Shown here piece by piece: positions 1 to 8,867 of a DNA stretch of 64,000 bases. The stretch's first letter is position 1. Each line of letters begins with the position of its first letter. Position numbers and translations under genes: made by a program. A model generated the notes under the pieces. The model had not been told where the DNA came from, ran no database searches, and saw nothing but the letters and a program-made list of their open reading frames with translations. Location: assembly GCA_963786225.1 (NCBI GenBank), contig CAWAYQ010000010.1:167744-231743 (forward strand), written 5' to 3'. The DNA is from Flaviflagellibacter sp963786225. GTDB lineage: Bacteria > Pseudomonadota > Alphaproteobacteria > Rhizobiales > Methylopilaceae.

Positions 1-599
1 TGCTTTCCAGCTCCTTGGCTTCCTTTTCGAGATCCATGCCGAGCAGTTTCGGGAGGATAATTGCGACGAAGAACACCTCGCCCCAGAATCCGAACAGGTA
101 GCAGACGGCATCGGCAATCGGGATCTGATTTGCGAGCCTCTGCTGCTCCTCGAGCGGCAGCGGCAGGTTCATGATGGCCTCGGTCGCGGTGCCCATCGCG
201 GAGGATTGCGTCAGCGCTCCTGACAGAAGCCCGGCGGCGTAGCCGGTCTCCAGGCCCATGATCCGCGACATCATCCAGACCATGAACAATCCGGTGAAGC
301 ACACGACCAATGTAAGGAATGAGCGGCGCCACGCCGTCATGACGCAGCGCGCGGAAGAATTGCGGTCCGGCGCCGTAGCCGTTGGCGAACAGAAACAGCA
401 GGAGAAAGATCGTCTTGATCTCGGGGCTGATGTGGATGGCGAGCTGGCCCATCAGGAGGCCCGCGAACAGGGCCCCGGTGACAAGCCCGATCGCATGGCC
501 GCCGAACTGGATCTTTCCGAACAGATAGCCAAGCGCCAAAGTGAGAAAGAGCGCGATCTCGGGGTGATCGCGAAGGACCTGAGCGAGGCCTTCGATCAT
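1..599 (-). pseudogene. AspT-family aspartate:alanine exchanger, 5' part, frameshifted
   Basis: N-terminal part of a secondary transporter of the aspartate:alanine exchanger (AspT/YidE) family; the window edge removes the rest. It begins MIEGLAQVLRDHPEIALFL and continues with LFLFANGYGAGPQFFRAL, the same opening helices as the homologue at 7130-8822. The frame is lost near 310-322, after RHDGVAPLI. The next frame then gives LLSGALTQSSAMGTATEAI, so a single-base indel separates two parts of one gene. Its ATG overlaps the stop of the channel-like gene upstream (ATGA), which suggests translational coupling. Whether the frameshift is real or a sequencing error cannot be decided here. In characterised systems AspT swaps external aspartate for alanine and so exports positive charge. 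Confidence 0.75.
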
Positions 600-1018
600 G
601 GATCGCTCCCTTTGAGCTGCGAGAGCAGGACGGCGAAGATCGCCGCCGTGGACCAGCCGAGGAGAAGCGTTCCGTTGATGGCGGTGAGCGGGCCGAGCAG
701 GCGCCATTCGGGCGACGGAAGCATGTCGCCGTAGCCGAGCGTCGTGAAGTTCACGAGCGCGAAGTAGAAAGAGGCTCCCTCAGGTCCGATCCCGAGAACG
801 CGGTAGGCCGCGGCCCAGACCGATACCTCGATCAGGTGCGCGATGTTCAGCACGGTGACGACCGCGATCATGAGGAGGACGAGATGGACGTGGAAGCCGA
901 AGGATCGCCGCGCGTCGCGCCGCCGCTTGAACACGGCGAGCACGAAGGTCATCGCGATCGAGTGCACGACGATATTTGTGAGGCTGAGAGCACCTCCGAC
1001 CGTTAGCTGACGATACAT
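596..1018 (-). CDS. Small two-TM potassium-channel-like protein
   Basis: A 140-residue membrane protein with the potassium selectivity-filter signature TTLGYGDM near residue 95, placed between hydrophobic helices as in the Ion_trans_2 (KcsA-like) pore domain. I chose the ATG that reads MYRQLTVGGAL because GGGGGAG lies just upstream; an in-frame extension to 1141 has Arg-rich, non-conserved sequence. It is short for a complete channel and has no visible RCK or cyclic-nucleotide domain, so any gating is unknown. The gene overlaps the exchanger fragment by ATGA, suggesting a link between ion balance and the acid-stress transporters. The fold call rests on the filter and hydrophobicity; K+ transport itself is inferred. 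Confidence 0.7.
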   Translation of the reverse strand: MYRQLTVGGALSLTNIVVHSIAMTFVLAVFKRRRDARRSFGFHVHLVLLMIAVVTVLNIAHLIEVSVWAAAYRVLGIGPEGASFYFALVNFTTLGYGDMLPSPEWRLLGPLTAINGTLLLGWSTAAIFAVLLSQLKGSDP

Positions 1019-1391
1019 GCGCGCTCCCCCGTGGGCCCAACCCGAATCATGACGTCGCGCGCGGCGGCGGGCCATACGGGGAATTCCTGAGAACGTCTGC
1101 AAATTCCCTTCCGCCGCCTCGGATAAAACCCCGAGATCCACGCCGGCTCAGGCTCTCAAGTGCCTGCGAACAATTGCCAATTTCGCGTGTTGCGAGAGCT
1201 CGCGGCCCTTGGACACCGGTCTCGGAGCCCGTCGACCGGGGATGCCGGTCCCGTAAAAAGCGGCATAATTCCCAACTTGTTACGGTTACGTACTAACCTC
1301 AGAGACATTCGATATAAGGTCGATCGTGCTGACTTCGACATTTGGAAGGGTGTAAGATCAATTTGGCTGACTCCGAGTACTTGGAGGAACC
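1019..1391. other. Divergent intergenic region
   Basis: About 370 bases between the minus-strand channel gene and the plus-strand response regulator. The half next to the regulator (about 1260-1390) is locally A/T-richer and should hold its promoter, but I see no convincing -35/-10 pair. A clear ribosome site, TTGGAGG, lies just before the regulator ATG. No other gene is supported here. Confidence 0.5.
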
Positions 1392-2033
1392 ATGACCGCC
1401 CAGATCCTGATCGCCGATGAGCATGCCGTTGTCCGTCGGGGGTTGCGAAGCGTCCTCGAACAGCATCCGGATTTCACCGTATGCGCCGAGGCGAGCGACG
1501 GCCGGGAGGCGGTCGAACTGGCGCTGCTCCATTCCCCGAACGTCGTCGTGCTGGAAGTCGCCCTGCAATGTCTCAACGGCATCGACGCGGCGCTGCAGAT
1601 CCGCAAAGCCCTGCCGTCGACGGAAGTTCTCGTATTCACGACGCAGCACAGCCCCGCGATCCTTCAGCGGGCGATCAGTGCGGGGGCGCGGGGATATGTT
1701 CTGAAGAACGATTCCGACGAACAGCAGATCGTGAAGGCCGTTGAATCCCTTCTCCGCCACCGGCCCTATTTCTCAAGTGTGGTCTCGGAAGCGTTGCTGG
1801 ACGAAATGCTGCGTGGCGGCCGGAGGGGCGAGGGCAACTTCCTGACCGCCCGGGAGCGCCAGATCGTCCAGCTTGTTGCGGAAGGACTGAGCAACAAGCA
1901 TATTGCGCTGTCGCTGCGCATCAGCGTCAAGACCGTGGAGACGCATCGATCGTCGTCGATGCGGAAGGTCAAGGTGCGTACGACGGCGGAACTCGTGCGA
2001 TACGCGGTCCGAAACAGTCTGGTGGAAGCCTGA
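1392..2033 (+). CDS. NarL/FixJ-family response regulator with Glu at the phospho-acceptor position
   Basis: Two-domain transcription regulator: receiver domain (about residues 4-120) and LuxR-type helix-turn-helix (about 150-208, LTARERQIVQLVAEGLSNK). The acidic pair D9/E10 and the conserved Lys in GYVLKN are present. The residue that should be the phosphorylated Asp is Glu55, in VVVLEVALQCLNGID. Glu there often mimics the phosphorylated state, so this protein may act without a kinase; that is inference. No histidine kinase gene is adjacent. The ATG is preceded by TTGGAGG. The gene heads a plus-strand set (membrane protein, HlyD-like protein, second membrane protein) and is divergent from the channel/exchanger genes, so it is a candidate regulator of the acid-stress island. 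Confidence 0.88.
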   Translation: MTAQILIADEHAVVRRGLRSVLEQHPDFTVCAEASDGREAVELALLHSPNVVVLEVALQCLNGIDAALQIRKALPSTEVLVFTTQHSPAILQRAISAGARGYVLKNDSDEQQIVKAVESLLRHRPYFSSVVSEALLDEMLRGGRRGEGNFLTARERQIVQLVAEGLSNKHIALSLRISVKTVETHRSSSMRKVKVRTTAELVRYAVRNSLVEA

Positions 2034-2044
2034 GGGAACCCTGC

Positions 2045-2548
2045 ATGAGCCCGTCCGTTAACCCACTGGCCCCGCACCATTTACCGGCGTTTATTACCGC
2101 CCCGGGCGAGACCGACGTCCTGATGACCGCGGTCGCCATCTTCATGGTGTTCGTCATCCTCGGGATCGGCGTTCTTTTTCTCACGCTGCACACCCTGCCG
2201 GAGCGCCTGGCGCATAAAGGGCAGAAGCTGCAGTTCGAGATCGTGGCGGTGCTCGGCCTGCTCGCGCTTCTCACGCATGTACATCTTTTCTGGGTTATCG
2301 CCCTTCTTCTCGCTTTGATCGATTTCCCGGATTTCGGGGGACCGCTCGGCAGGATGGCGCCCTCCCTGGAGAAGCTGGCGGGGGTCACGCCGGAAGAAAG
2401 CGCACCCGCTGAGGTTCATAAGCCCGATGAGGTTCGCAAGCCCGACGAGGTTCGCAAGGACGAGACGCATCCGGCCGAGCCGCCGAAGCCCGTGCGCGTC
2501 GCGCCGAAGCCAGTGCCGGCAGCCGAGACAGGAGCGGGCAATGTTTGA
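2045..2548 (+). CDS. Membrane protein with charged proline-rich tail, unknown function
   Basis: 167 residues with two or three hydrophobic helices (about 24-48 and 66-92) and a cytoplasm-like tail carrying the tandem motif KPDEVR and many Lys-Pro and Ala-Pro pairs. I do not recognise a named domain. It starts 11 bases after the response regulator stop and overlaps by 8 bases the reconstructed HlyD-like gene that follows, so the three are probably one transcript. A role as a partner of the HlyD-like protein in the membrane is inferred from position only. The repeated KPDEVR units look like recent tandem slippage (bases 2413-2462). Confidence 0.65.
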   Translation: MSPSVNPLAPHHLPAFITAPGETDVLMTAVAIFMVFVILGIGVLFLTLHTLPERLAHKGQKLQFEIVAVLGLLALLTHVHLFWVIALLLALIDFPDFGGPLGRMAPSLEKLAGVTPEESAPAEVHKPDEVRKPDEVRKDETHPAEPPKPVRVAPKPVPAAETGAGNV

Positions 2549-3773
2549 ACTTCTTCTCTGCTCCGTGCTGACGATCCTGCCGGATTATCTCTACCGGCGT
2601 TACGGGCAGGGCAAGACGCATCGGCAAGGAGATCACGCTGTATTCGATGTTCTATGAGCTTCGATACGGCATCACCGCATGCCTCATGCTGACCGTGGGC
2701 CTGATCACGGTCATCTTCTACAATCATCCCTCCACCACCAGTGCCATTCTGTATTTCAGAGCCGTCCCGATCGTTTCCGAAACGAACGGGCGCGTCGCCG
2801 AGATCTACTCGGGCATAAGCGAGCCGATCAAACAAGGGACGCCGATCTTCAGGCTCGACAGCTCCACGCAGGAGGCGGCCGTGCGGCCGCCCGGCGCAAG
2901 ATCGCCGAGGTCGACGCGGCCCTGGCGGTGGCACCGAACGAGGTCGCGGCGGCGGAAGGCAAAATACAGGAGGCGCGGAGCGCCCATCAGCAGGCGTTGG
3001 ACGAGTTGGAGACCAAGCAGGAGCTGAGCCGGCGCAACTCGGGCACCGTTACGGCGCGCGAGCTCGAGCGGCTCCAAAACACGGTCGACGGCCGGCAGGG
3101 AGCCATCGCGGGAGCCATTGCCTCAAGGGACGCGGCCGAGGCGCGCATCCACACTCTCCTTCCGGCTGAAAAAGCCAGTGCCCAGGCCGCTTTGGCCCAG
3201 GCTGAAGTCGACTTGAGCAAGACCGTCATCCGCGCCGGAGTGGACGGGCGGGTCGAGCAGTTCGCGTTGCGCGTGGGCGACATCGTCAATCCCTTCATGC
3301 GTCCGGCCGGGGTCCTGATCCCGGAAGGAGCCGGGCGAAGAGCCATCCAGGCGGGCTTCGGGCAGATCGAGGCGCAGGTCATGAAAGTCGGCATGGTGGC
3401 CGAGGTGACGTGCATCTCGAAGCCCTGGAAGGTTATCCCGATGGTGGTGACGGTGGTCCAGGACTTCATCGCCGCCGGCCAGTTTCGTGGCGGCGAGCAG
3501 TTGATCGACCCGCAGCAAGTGGTGCGGCCCGGAAGCATTCTGGTCTTTCTCGAGCCGCTGTATGAGGGCGGGCTCGACGGCGTGACGCCGGGCAGCAGCT
3601 GCATCGCGAACGCCTATTCCAGCAATCACGACAAGATCGAGTCGCCGGACACCGGCACCTTCGAGGGCATTGTTCTGCATGCCGTGGATGCCGTCGGGCT
3701 TGTACATGCAATGATCCTGCGGATGCAGGCCCTGGTGCTTCCGATCCAGACTCTGGTCTTCGCCGGACACTAG
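2541..3773 (+). pseudogene. HlyD-family (biotin/lipoyl-barrel) membrane-fusion protein, two frameshifts
   Basis: Reading across three frames gives about 410 residues of a membrane-fusion/secretion adaptor. The start is MFELLLCSVLTILPDYLYRR, then a membrane anchor (ITACLMLTVGLITVIFY), a first lipoyl half (GRVAEIYSGI), a long coiled coil (ARRKIAEVDAALAV onward) and a second lipoyl/barrel half (GVDGRVEQFALRVGDIVNP) ending LPIQTLVFAGH. Frame breaks lie near 2616-2620 and 2876-2888. Each is a one-base slip with both sides still family-like, which fits sequencing indels or very recent decay. No inner-membrane pump or outer-membrane channel is adjacent, so its partner is unknown. The ATG overlaps the upstream gene. 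Confidence 0.75.
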
Positions 3774-3860
3774 CGGCATGCCCGACAGTTCCGGTCCGGA
3801 TGCGGCCGAACGCTCTCGGGCCACCGAACGGCGAGGAGAAGCCGGCATGAACAGATCGCG

Positions 3861-4327
3861 TTGCGCCGGATGACGGAACGCGGTCGCGCGCAGTTCGTCT
3901 ATGTCCTTGCCGGCATCATGGCCGTGCTCGCCGCCGGCGTGCTGTTCTGGTCGGGCAGGATCGTCTATCGCCATATCCTGTTCAGGCAGCCCGCCGCGAC
4001 GACCTCCGATCTGATTGCCATATCGATCTCGGTGATCACCCTGCAGGTTGCGTATTGGGGCATCCTGGTCGACAGCCCGCCGTTCCGCCTGCCGAAAAAC
4101 ATGCTGGTGGCGAACATGCTGCTGTTCTGCAGCCGGATCAGTTTCCTGCTGGCCGGCGCGCTGTTCTCGGTCGTTATTCTCGTCCGTTTCGAGGAGCTGA
4201 GTATCCGCTTGCCCGGGCTTGTGCTTTTCCCGCTGGTCCTGTTCACGATCTTCTGTTTTCGCGATGGCTCGAGAAGCTCGGCCGCGAGATGGAGGGCAGC
4301 CAGGACCGCGGCCGCCCCGAAGGCTGA
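3861..4327 (+). pseudogene. Four-helix membrane protein downstream of HlyD, frameshifted near its 3' end
   Basis: Hydrophobic protein of about 155 residues with helices such as FVYVLAGIMAVLAAGVLFW and LIAISISVITLQVAYWGIL, and no recognised domain. The frame slips near 4253-4262: one frame runs into Arg/Ala-rich junk, while the adjacent one gives a coherent tail, SRWLEKLGREMEGSQDRG. Its 5' end is also uncertain. A reading frame from 3778 (MPDSSGPDAAERS) stops just where the conserved part begins (EQIALRRMTERGRAQF), so a second slip near 3848 is likely. It converges on the decarboxylase gene on the other strand. Probably a partner of the HlyD-like protein, by position only. Confidence 0.55.
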
Positions 4328-4368
4328 CCGGCGAGGACGCCCGGCATTCGTTCCGGCCTCCGCTGTGC

Positions 4369-7074
4369 TTACTTCACCTTCGCGGGCTTCGAGCGCGCCG
4401 TGAGCACATCCGCCTTCAGGAGTTTCAATCCCCGCGCGGCCTCATAGCCGTGGATTTCCTTCACATCGAGCTTGCGCATGAAGTCGACGGTTTCCTTCGT
4501 CAGCACCTGTCCGGGAACCATGATCGGGAATCCCGGAGGGTAGGGGATGACGAAGTTCGCGGAGACAAGCTCCGGCCCGTTCTTCAGCCTCTTGTCGACG
4601 TCCGGATTGTTCAGCGGGAGGAATTCGCATTCGTCTTCCTTGTAGGCGCCGAAGAAGGCGGTTCGCATATCGCCTTCGTTCGTCTTGGCGCCGGCGTCGG
4701 TGCGGAACGCGCTGTGGAAGTGGCTGAAGTTCGGAAGGTCGGGCACATCCTCCATCAGGTTTTTGACGCGGGCGGTCCATGCCGCCTTGGCGCCGTCGCC
4801 GCCGGTCCTGAACGTCTTTTCCAGATCGCCGCAGATCTCGACCAGGACGCGGATGAGATGCGCGACGTCGCTGCGCGTGTTGTTGATGTTGGATTGCAGG
4901 AGCACGGAGTTCCGCGAGGTCTTGTTGACCTGGATGTTGAAGCGGTTGGCGAGCAGCCCCTTGAACGAGGTGCCGTCGAAGCCCGCCGTTCCGCAGACAA
5001 GCGTCATGCGCGTCGGATCGAGATAGAATTCGTCCTCGCGCATGGACTTGACGACATCGGCCCAGGAGACGCCGGGCTCCAGATAATCCTTGAAGCCCGA
5101 TTGCCGGAACTCGGCCGGGATCAGGTCGCTCGCGCCGAGAACCCGGAAATATTTCGAGATGATCGGATGGGTGTTGATGGCGCGCCGGATCTTCAGCGCG
5201 ATCGAGATCGCGTTCATCACCAGCCCATAACCCTCAAGCTCCATCTGCCGCCGCGCGACTTCGAGGCTCGCGATGAGCTGCTGGTTCGGGCTGGTCGAGG
5301 CATGGGTGAAGACGGCCTCGCGAAACTGGCTGGCGACCTTCGGATAGTCGACGTCCTTCACCAGCACCATCGAGCCCTGGCGGATGGCCGACATGGATTT
5401 GTGCGTCGAATTGGTCTGGTAGACCCGCAGCCGCACCTGGCGCGGATCGGGGATCAGCCTGGTCTTCATCAGCTTGTCGTCCGAGGGGTTCTTGCCGAGC
5501 TCGGACTGCTGGCGCTCATAGGCCTTGACGGAGGCGGGATCGGCCAGCCATTCCTCGAGAGCGGCCGCGGCGCCCATGGCGGTGCGGGGCCGAAGGAACG
5601 GCGACCAGCGGGCAAACCCGGACCATGCCTCGTCCCACAGGAAGATGAGGTCGGGCTTGATCGCGAGGCATTCCTCCATGACGCGGCGTGTGTTGTACAT
5701 ATGGCCGTCGAACGTGCAGTTCGTGAGATCCAGCATCCGGAGCCGGTCGAGACGGCCTTCGCTCTGGAGATCGAGCAGCGCCTTCTTGATCGTCGCGAGC
5801 GGCACCGCGCCGTACATCGAGTACTGCACCAGCGGAAACGCATCGACATAGAGCGGCTGGCCGCCGCCGAGAACCAGCCCGTAATGGTGCGATTTGTGGC
5901 AGTTGCGGTCGACGATCACGATGTCGCCGGGCGCGACGAGCGCCTGCACCACCATCTTGTTGCTGGTCGAGGTTCCGTTGGTGACGAAGAAGACGTGATC
6001 GGCGCCGAAGGCGCGGGCCGCGTCTTCCTGCGCTTTCTTGATGTTGCCGGTCGGCTCCAGCATGCTGTCGAGCCCGCCGGTCGTCGCGCTGCTTTCGGCG
6101 AGGAACAGATTGATCCCGTAGAACTCGCCCATGTCGCGGATCCATTCCGAACGGAACACCGATTTGCCGCGCGCGATCGGCAGCGCGTGGAAGGTGCCGA
6201 TCGGCCGCGTCGTGTAGCGCTTCAGATTGTCGAAGAACGGCGTCTCGTAGCGGGCGCGGACGCCCTCCAGCACCGCGAGATGCTGTTCGAGCGGCTCCTC
6301 CACCATGTAGAAGATGCGGCGCACGGCGGATGCGGCCTTGTCGCCGGCGAGCGTTTCGACGTCCCGGTCGGTGACGAGATAGAGATCGAGATCGGCGCGG
6401 ATCTTGTGCAGGATTTCGGCAAGCTTCAGTCCCGATATCGAGCCCGCAAGCTCGCCGACGAGCGGATCGAGGAAGGCGCGCAGAGCCGGCACCTGATGGC
6501 GCGAGCGGAGCGGGGTTCCGTCGTTGATGATGACGGCGGCGATCCTGGAATTGACCACGACGGCGCAGATCGCATCCTCGATGCTGCGCACGATCACCGG
6601 CTCGTAGATGAACCCGTCTTCCGGACGCCTGAGACGCCGTATTTCGGCGGCGAGCGCCGGAAAGCGCTCGGGCGGCTGGTTGCTGACGAACAGGACCTCG
6701 AAATAGGACCGGTGCTTCCTGCGGCCGCCGAACACGCTCGGCAGGACATCGAGCCGATCTTCTCCGGTCTCGTCCGCCTCGACGTCCGAGGCCATGCTGT
6801 TGGTGAGGATCGCATCCGAGATGCGGCGGATGAGACTGGACGCCCGCGCGGCATCGTCGGTCGCGATGAGATCGCGAAGCTCCTGCATCACCTGCAGGCC
6901 CGGATAGGCGTGAAACTCCTCGATGACCTGCAGATCCACCAAGGCGGCCTCGACGTCCTCGCCGGTTGCCTCGCCCGCGACCCATCTTTCGGCGGTCGTA
7001 AGCACATTGCGCCACTGGTCGGTGCGGGCGTCGTGCATCAGAAAGAACTGATCTATTCTCAGTTGCTCCGCCAT
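4369..7074 (-). CDS. Orn/Lys/Arg decarboxylase (PLP-dependent, proton-consuming)
   Basis: Intact 901-residue fold-type I decarboxylase. The N-terminal third resembles the receiver-like wing domain. The PLP domain follows: the Schiff-base lysine lies in STHKSMSAIRQGS, the cofactor Asp in LIFLWDEAWSGF, and substrate-side motifs include FFVTNGTSTSNK. The C-terminal domain ends after PYPPGFPIMVPG, typical of this family. The length exceeds the 710-760 residues of the E. coli inducible enzymes. Arginine, lysine or ornithine specificity cannot be read by eye. Decarboxylation consumes a cytoplasmic proton, a known acid-resistance route. It lies 55 bases after the exchanger and aspartate decarboxylase genes on the same strand, so the three probably form one operon; unlike them it has no frameshift. 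Confidence 0.9.
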   Translation of the reverse strand: MAEQLRIDQFFLMHDARTDQWRNVLTTAERWVAGEATGEDVEAALVDLQVIEEFHAYPGLQVMQELRDLIATDDAARASSLIRRISDAILTNSMASDVEADETGEDRLDVLPSVFGGRRKHRSYFEVLFVSNQPPERFPALAAEIRRLRRPEDGFIYEPVIVRSIEDAICAVVVNSRIAAVIINDGTPLRSRHQVPALRAFLDPLVGELAGSISGLKLAEILHKIRADLDLYLVTDRDVETLAGDKAASAVRRIFYMVEEPLEQHLAVLEGVRARYETPFFDNLKRYTTRPIGTFHALPIARGKSVFRSEWIRDMGEFYGINLFLAESSATTGGLDSMLEPTGNIKKAQEDAARAFGADHVFFVTNGTSTSNKMVVQALVAPGDIVIVDRNCHKSHHYGLVLGGGQPLYVDAFPLVQYSMYGAVPLATIKKALLDLQSEGRLDRLRMLDLTNCTFDGHMYNTRRVMEECLAIKPDLIFLWDEAWSGFARWSPFLRPRTAMGAAAALEEWLADPASVKAYERQQSELGKNPSDDKLMKTRLIPDPRQVRLRVYQTNSTHKSMSAIRQGSMVLVKDVDYPKVASQFREAVFTHASTSPNQQLIASLEVARRQMELEGYGLVMNAISIALKIRRAINTHPIISKYFRVLGASDLIPAEFRQSGFKDYLEPGVSWADVVKSMREDEFYLDPTRMTLVCGTAGFDGTSFKGLLANRFNIQVNKTSRNSVLLQSNINNTRSDVAHLIRVLVEICGDLEKTFRTGGDGAKAAWTARVKNLMEDVPDLPNFSHFHSAFRTDAGAKTNEGDMRTAFFGAYKEDECEFLPLNNPDVDKRLKNGPELVSANFVIPYPPGFPIMVPGQVLTKETVDFMRKLDVKEIHGYEAARGLKLLKADVLTARSKPAKVK

Positions 7075-7129
7075 CTGGGTCTCCCTCTCGGCCTTCGGGC
7101 CGATTGTGGTGCAAGTCCCGGTCTTTCCT

Positions 7130-8822
7130 TCACGTCATCAGCATGACGATGACCATGCCCCAGATCGTCAGCAGCGTGTTGCCGACGGCGTAGGTGACGG
7201 TGTAGCCGAGCCCGGGAATCTGGCTCTTGGCGCGGTCGTTGATCATGCCGAGCGAGGCTGTGGTCGTACGTGCGCCCGAACAGGCCCCGAGCAGGATGGC
7301 GGGATGGAAGCGGAAGACGTATTTCCCGACATACATCGCCAGGACCAGCGGCACGGTGGTCGCGAAGATGCCCCACAGGAACAGGCTGAAGCCGAGCTGC
7401 TGGAGGCCCGCGACGAAGCCCGGTCCCGACGAGATGCCGACGACCGCGATGAACACGTTGAGGCCGACCGAATTCATGAACCAGACGGTCGGCGAGGGGA
7501 TACGGCCGAAGGTCGGGCGCACCGAGCGCAGCCATCCGAAGAACAGGCCGGAAATCAGCGCGCCGCCGGAGGTGGACAGAGTGAGCGGCACGCTGCCGAT
7601 CTTGTAGACGAGTGCGCCGAGCAGGGCGCCGAGCGCGATCGCGACGCCGATAAAGGCGACGTCCGCGACATCGGTCTGCCGGTCGAGCCGGCCGAGCGCA
7701 TGGGCCGCCGCCGTCGTGTCCTGCGTGCGCCCGACGACCGTCAGGATGTCGCCGCGCTGGATCGTCGTATTGGGCAGGATCGGAATATCCGTCGCGGTCG
7801 CGCCGCGCGCGATCTTGCGGAGGAAGACGCCGCGCGCCTCCGGAATCTGGGCGAGTCTCGGCAAGCGTCTTGCCGTCGGCGTCCTTGCTCGTGACGAAGA
7901 TGTCGACGCCTTCGACGGGCACCGCGAGCAGTTCGGGGTCCTCGACCTCCACGGCCTGCGGGCCGATCAGCTTGACCAGGACCTCGCGCTTGCCGGCGAC
8001 CGCCAGTATGTCGCCGCCGCGGATCACGGTATCGGCCGTCGCATCGAGGATCTTGCCGGCGCGCCTTATGCGCTCGATGAAGACGCGGTGTTCCGGAAAC
8101 AGGGCTTCGGCGTCCCGCGCCGTCTTTCCGACGACCACGCCGTCCTCGCGCACCGCGAAGGCGCGCAGTTCGAAATTGTGCCAGGCCGTGCCGGTTTCGC
8201 CGCCTGTCTTCTTGCCGCCGAACTCCTCCTCGTAGCGCTTGCACTCGGCTTCGAGATCGATGCCGAGCAGAGCCGGTCCGAACAGCGCAAGGACGATGGC
8301 GGAGCCGACCGTGCCGAAAATATACGTCACCGCATAGGCGACGGGCATGGCGTCGAGGAGCTGCTTGGTCTGGTCCGGCGGCAGTTCCAGACGGTTGATC
8401 GCATCCGTCGCGAGCCCCATCGATGCCGAGATCGTCTGGGAGCCCGCATATAGACCTGCCGCCGATCCGACATCGTATCCGGCGAGCTTGGCGGCGAGAA
8501 CCGGAGCCAGGAGACAGAACACGGTGACGACCACCGCGAACAACGCTTGCGGAACGCCGTCCTTGGCGATGCCGCGCACGAATTGCGGTCCGACGCCGTA
8601 GCCGATGGCGAAGAGGAACATCAGGAAGAACGTCGCCTTGAGCGGCGGCGAGATGGTGATGCCGAGCTGGCCGATGATGACCGCCGCGATGAGCGTCGCC
8701 GTCACCGCGCCGAGACCGAGGCCCTTATACGTGAAGGAGCCGAAATAATATCCGAGCGCCAGCGAGATGAAGATGGCGATCTCGGGATAGGCTTTCAGCG
8801 TCGTTACGAACCAGTCGACCAT
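7130..8822 (-). pseudogene. aspT: AspT aspartate:alanine exchanger, one frameshift
   Basis: Full-length AspT-type antiporter of about 563 residues: N-terminal helices (MVDWFVTTLKAYPEIAIFIS; GSQTISASMGLATDAI), a central pair of TrkA-C-like cytoplasmic domains (GGDILAVAG; RGDILTVVGRTQDT) and C-terminal helices (LGACSGARTTTASLGMI; NTLLTIWGMVIVMLMT). The frame breaks near 7857: after KTLAE an extra base leads out of frame, while the shifted frame resumes LAQIPEARGVFLRKI. In Tetragenococcus AspT exchanges aspartate for alanine and, with aspartate decarboxylase, builds a proton-motive force. Here it lies between aspartate 4-decarboxylase (45 bases upstream) and the Orn/Lys/Arg decarboxylase. If the indel is a sequencing error the gene is intact. 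Confidence 0.85.
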
Positions 8823-8867
8823 GACGTCACACCTTTTCAGGTTGGCCTCGGTGAGTGTGCCGCGCGC

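Noticed and set aside
2679..3773. Start of an independent protein at 2679 for the HlyD-like gene
   Set aside because: The first 65 codons of that frame are not protein-like, and the true N-terminus is found in the neighbouring frames from 2541.
4219..7146. Open frame of about 975 codons opposite the Orn/Lys/Arg decarboxylase
   Set aside because: Mirror of the decarboxylase coding pattern, no known motif, no ribosome site.
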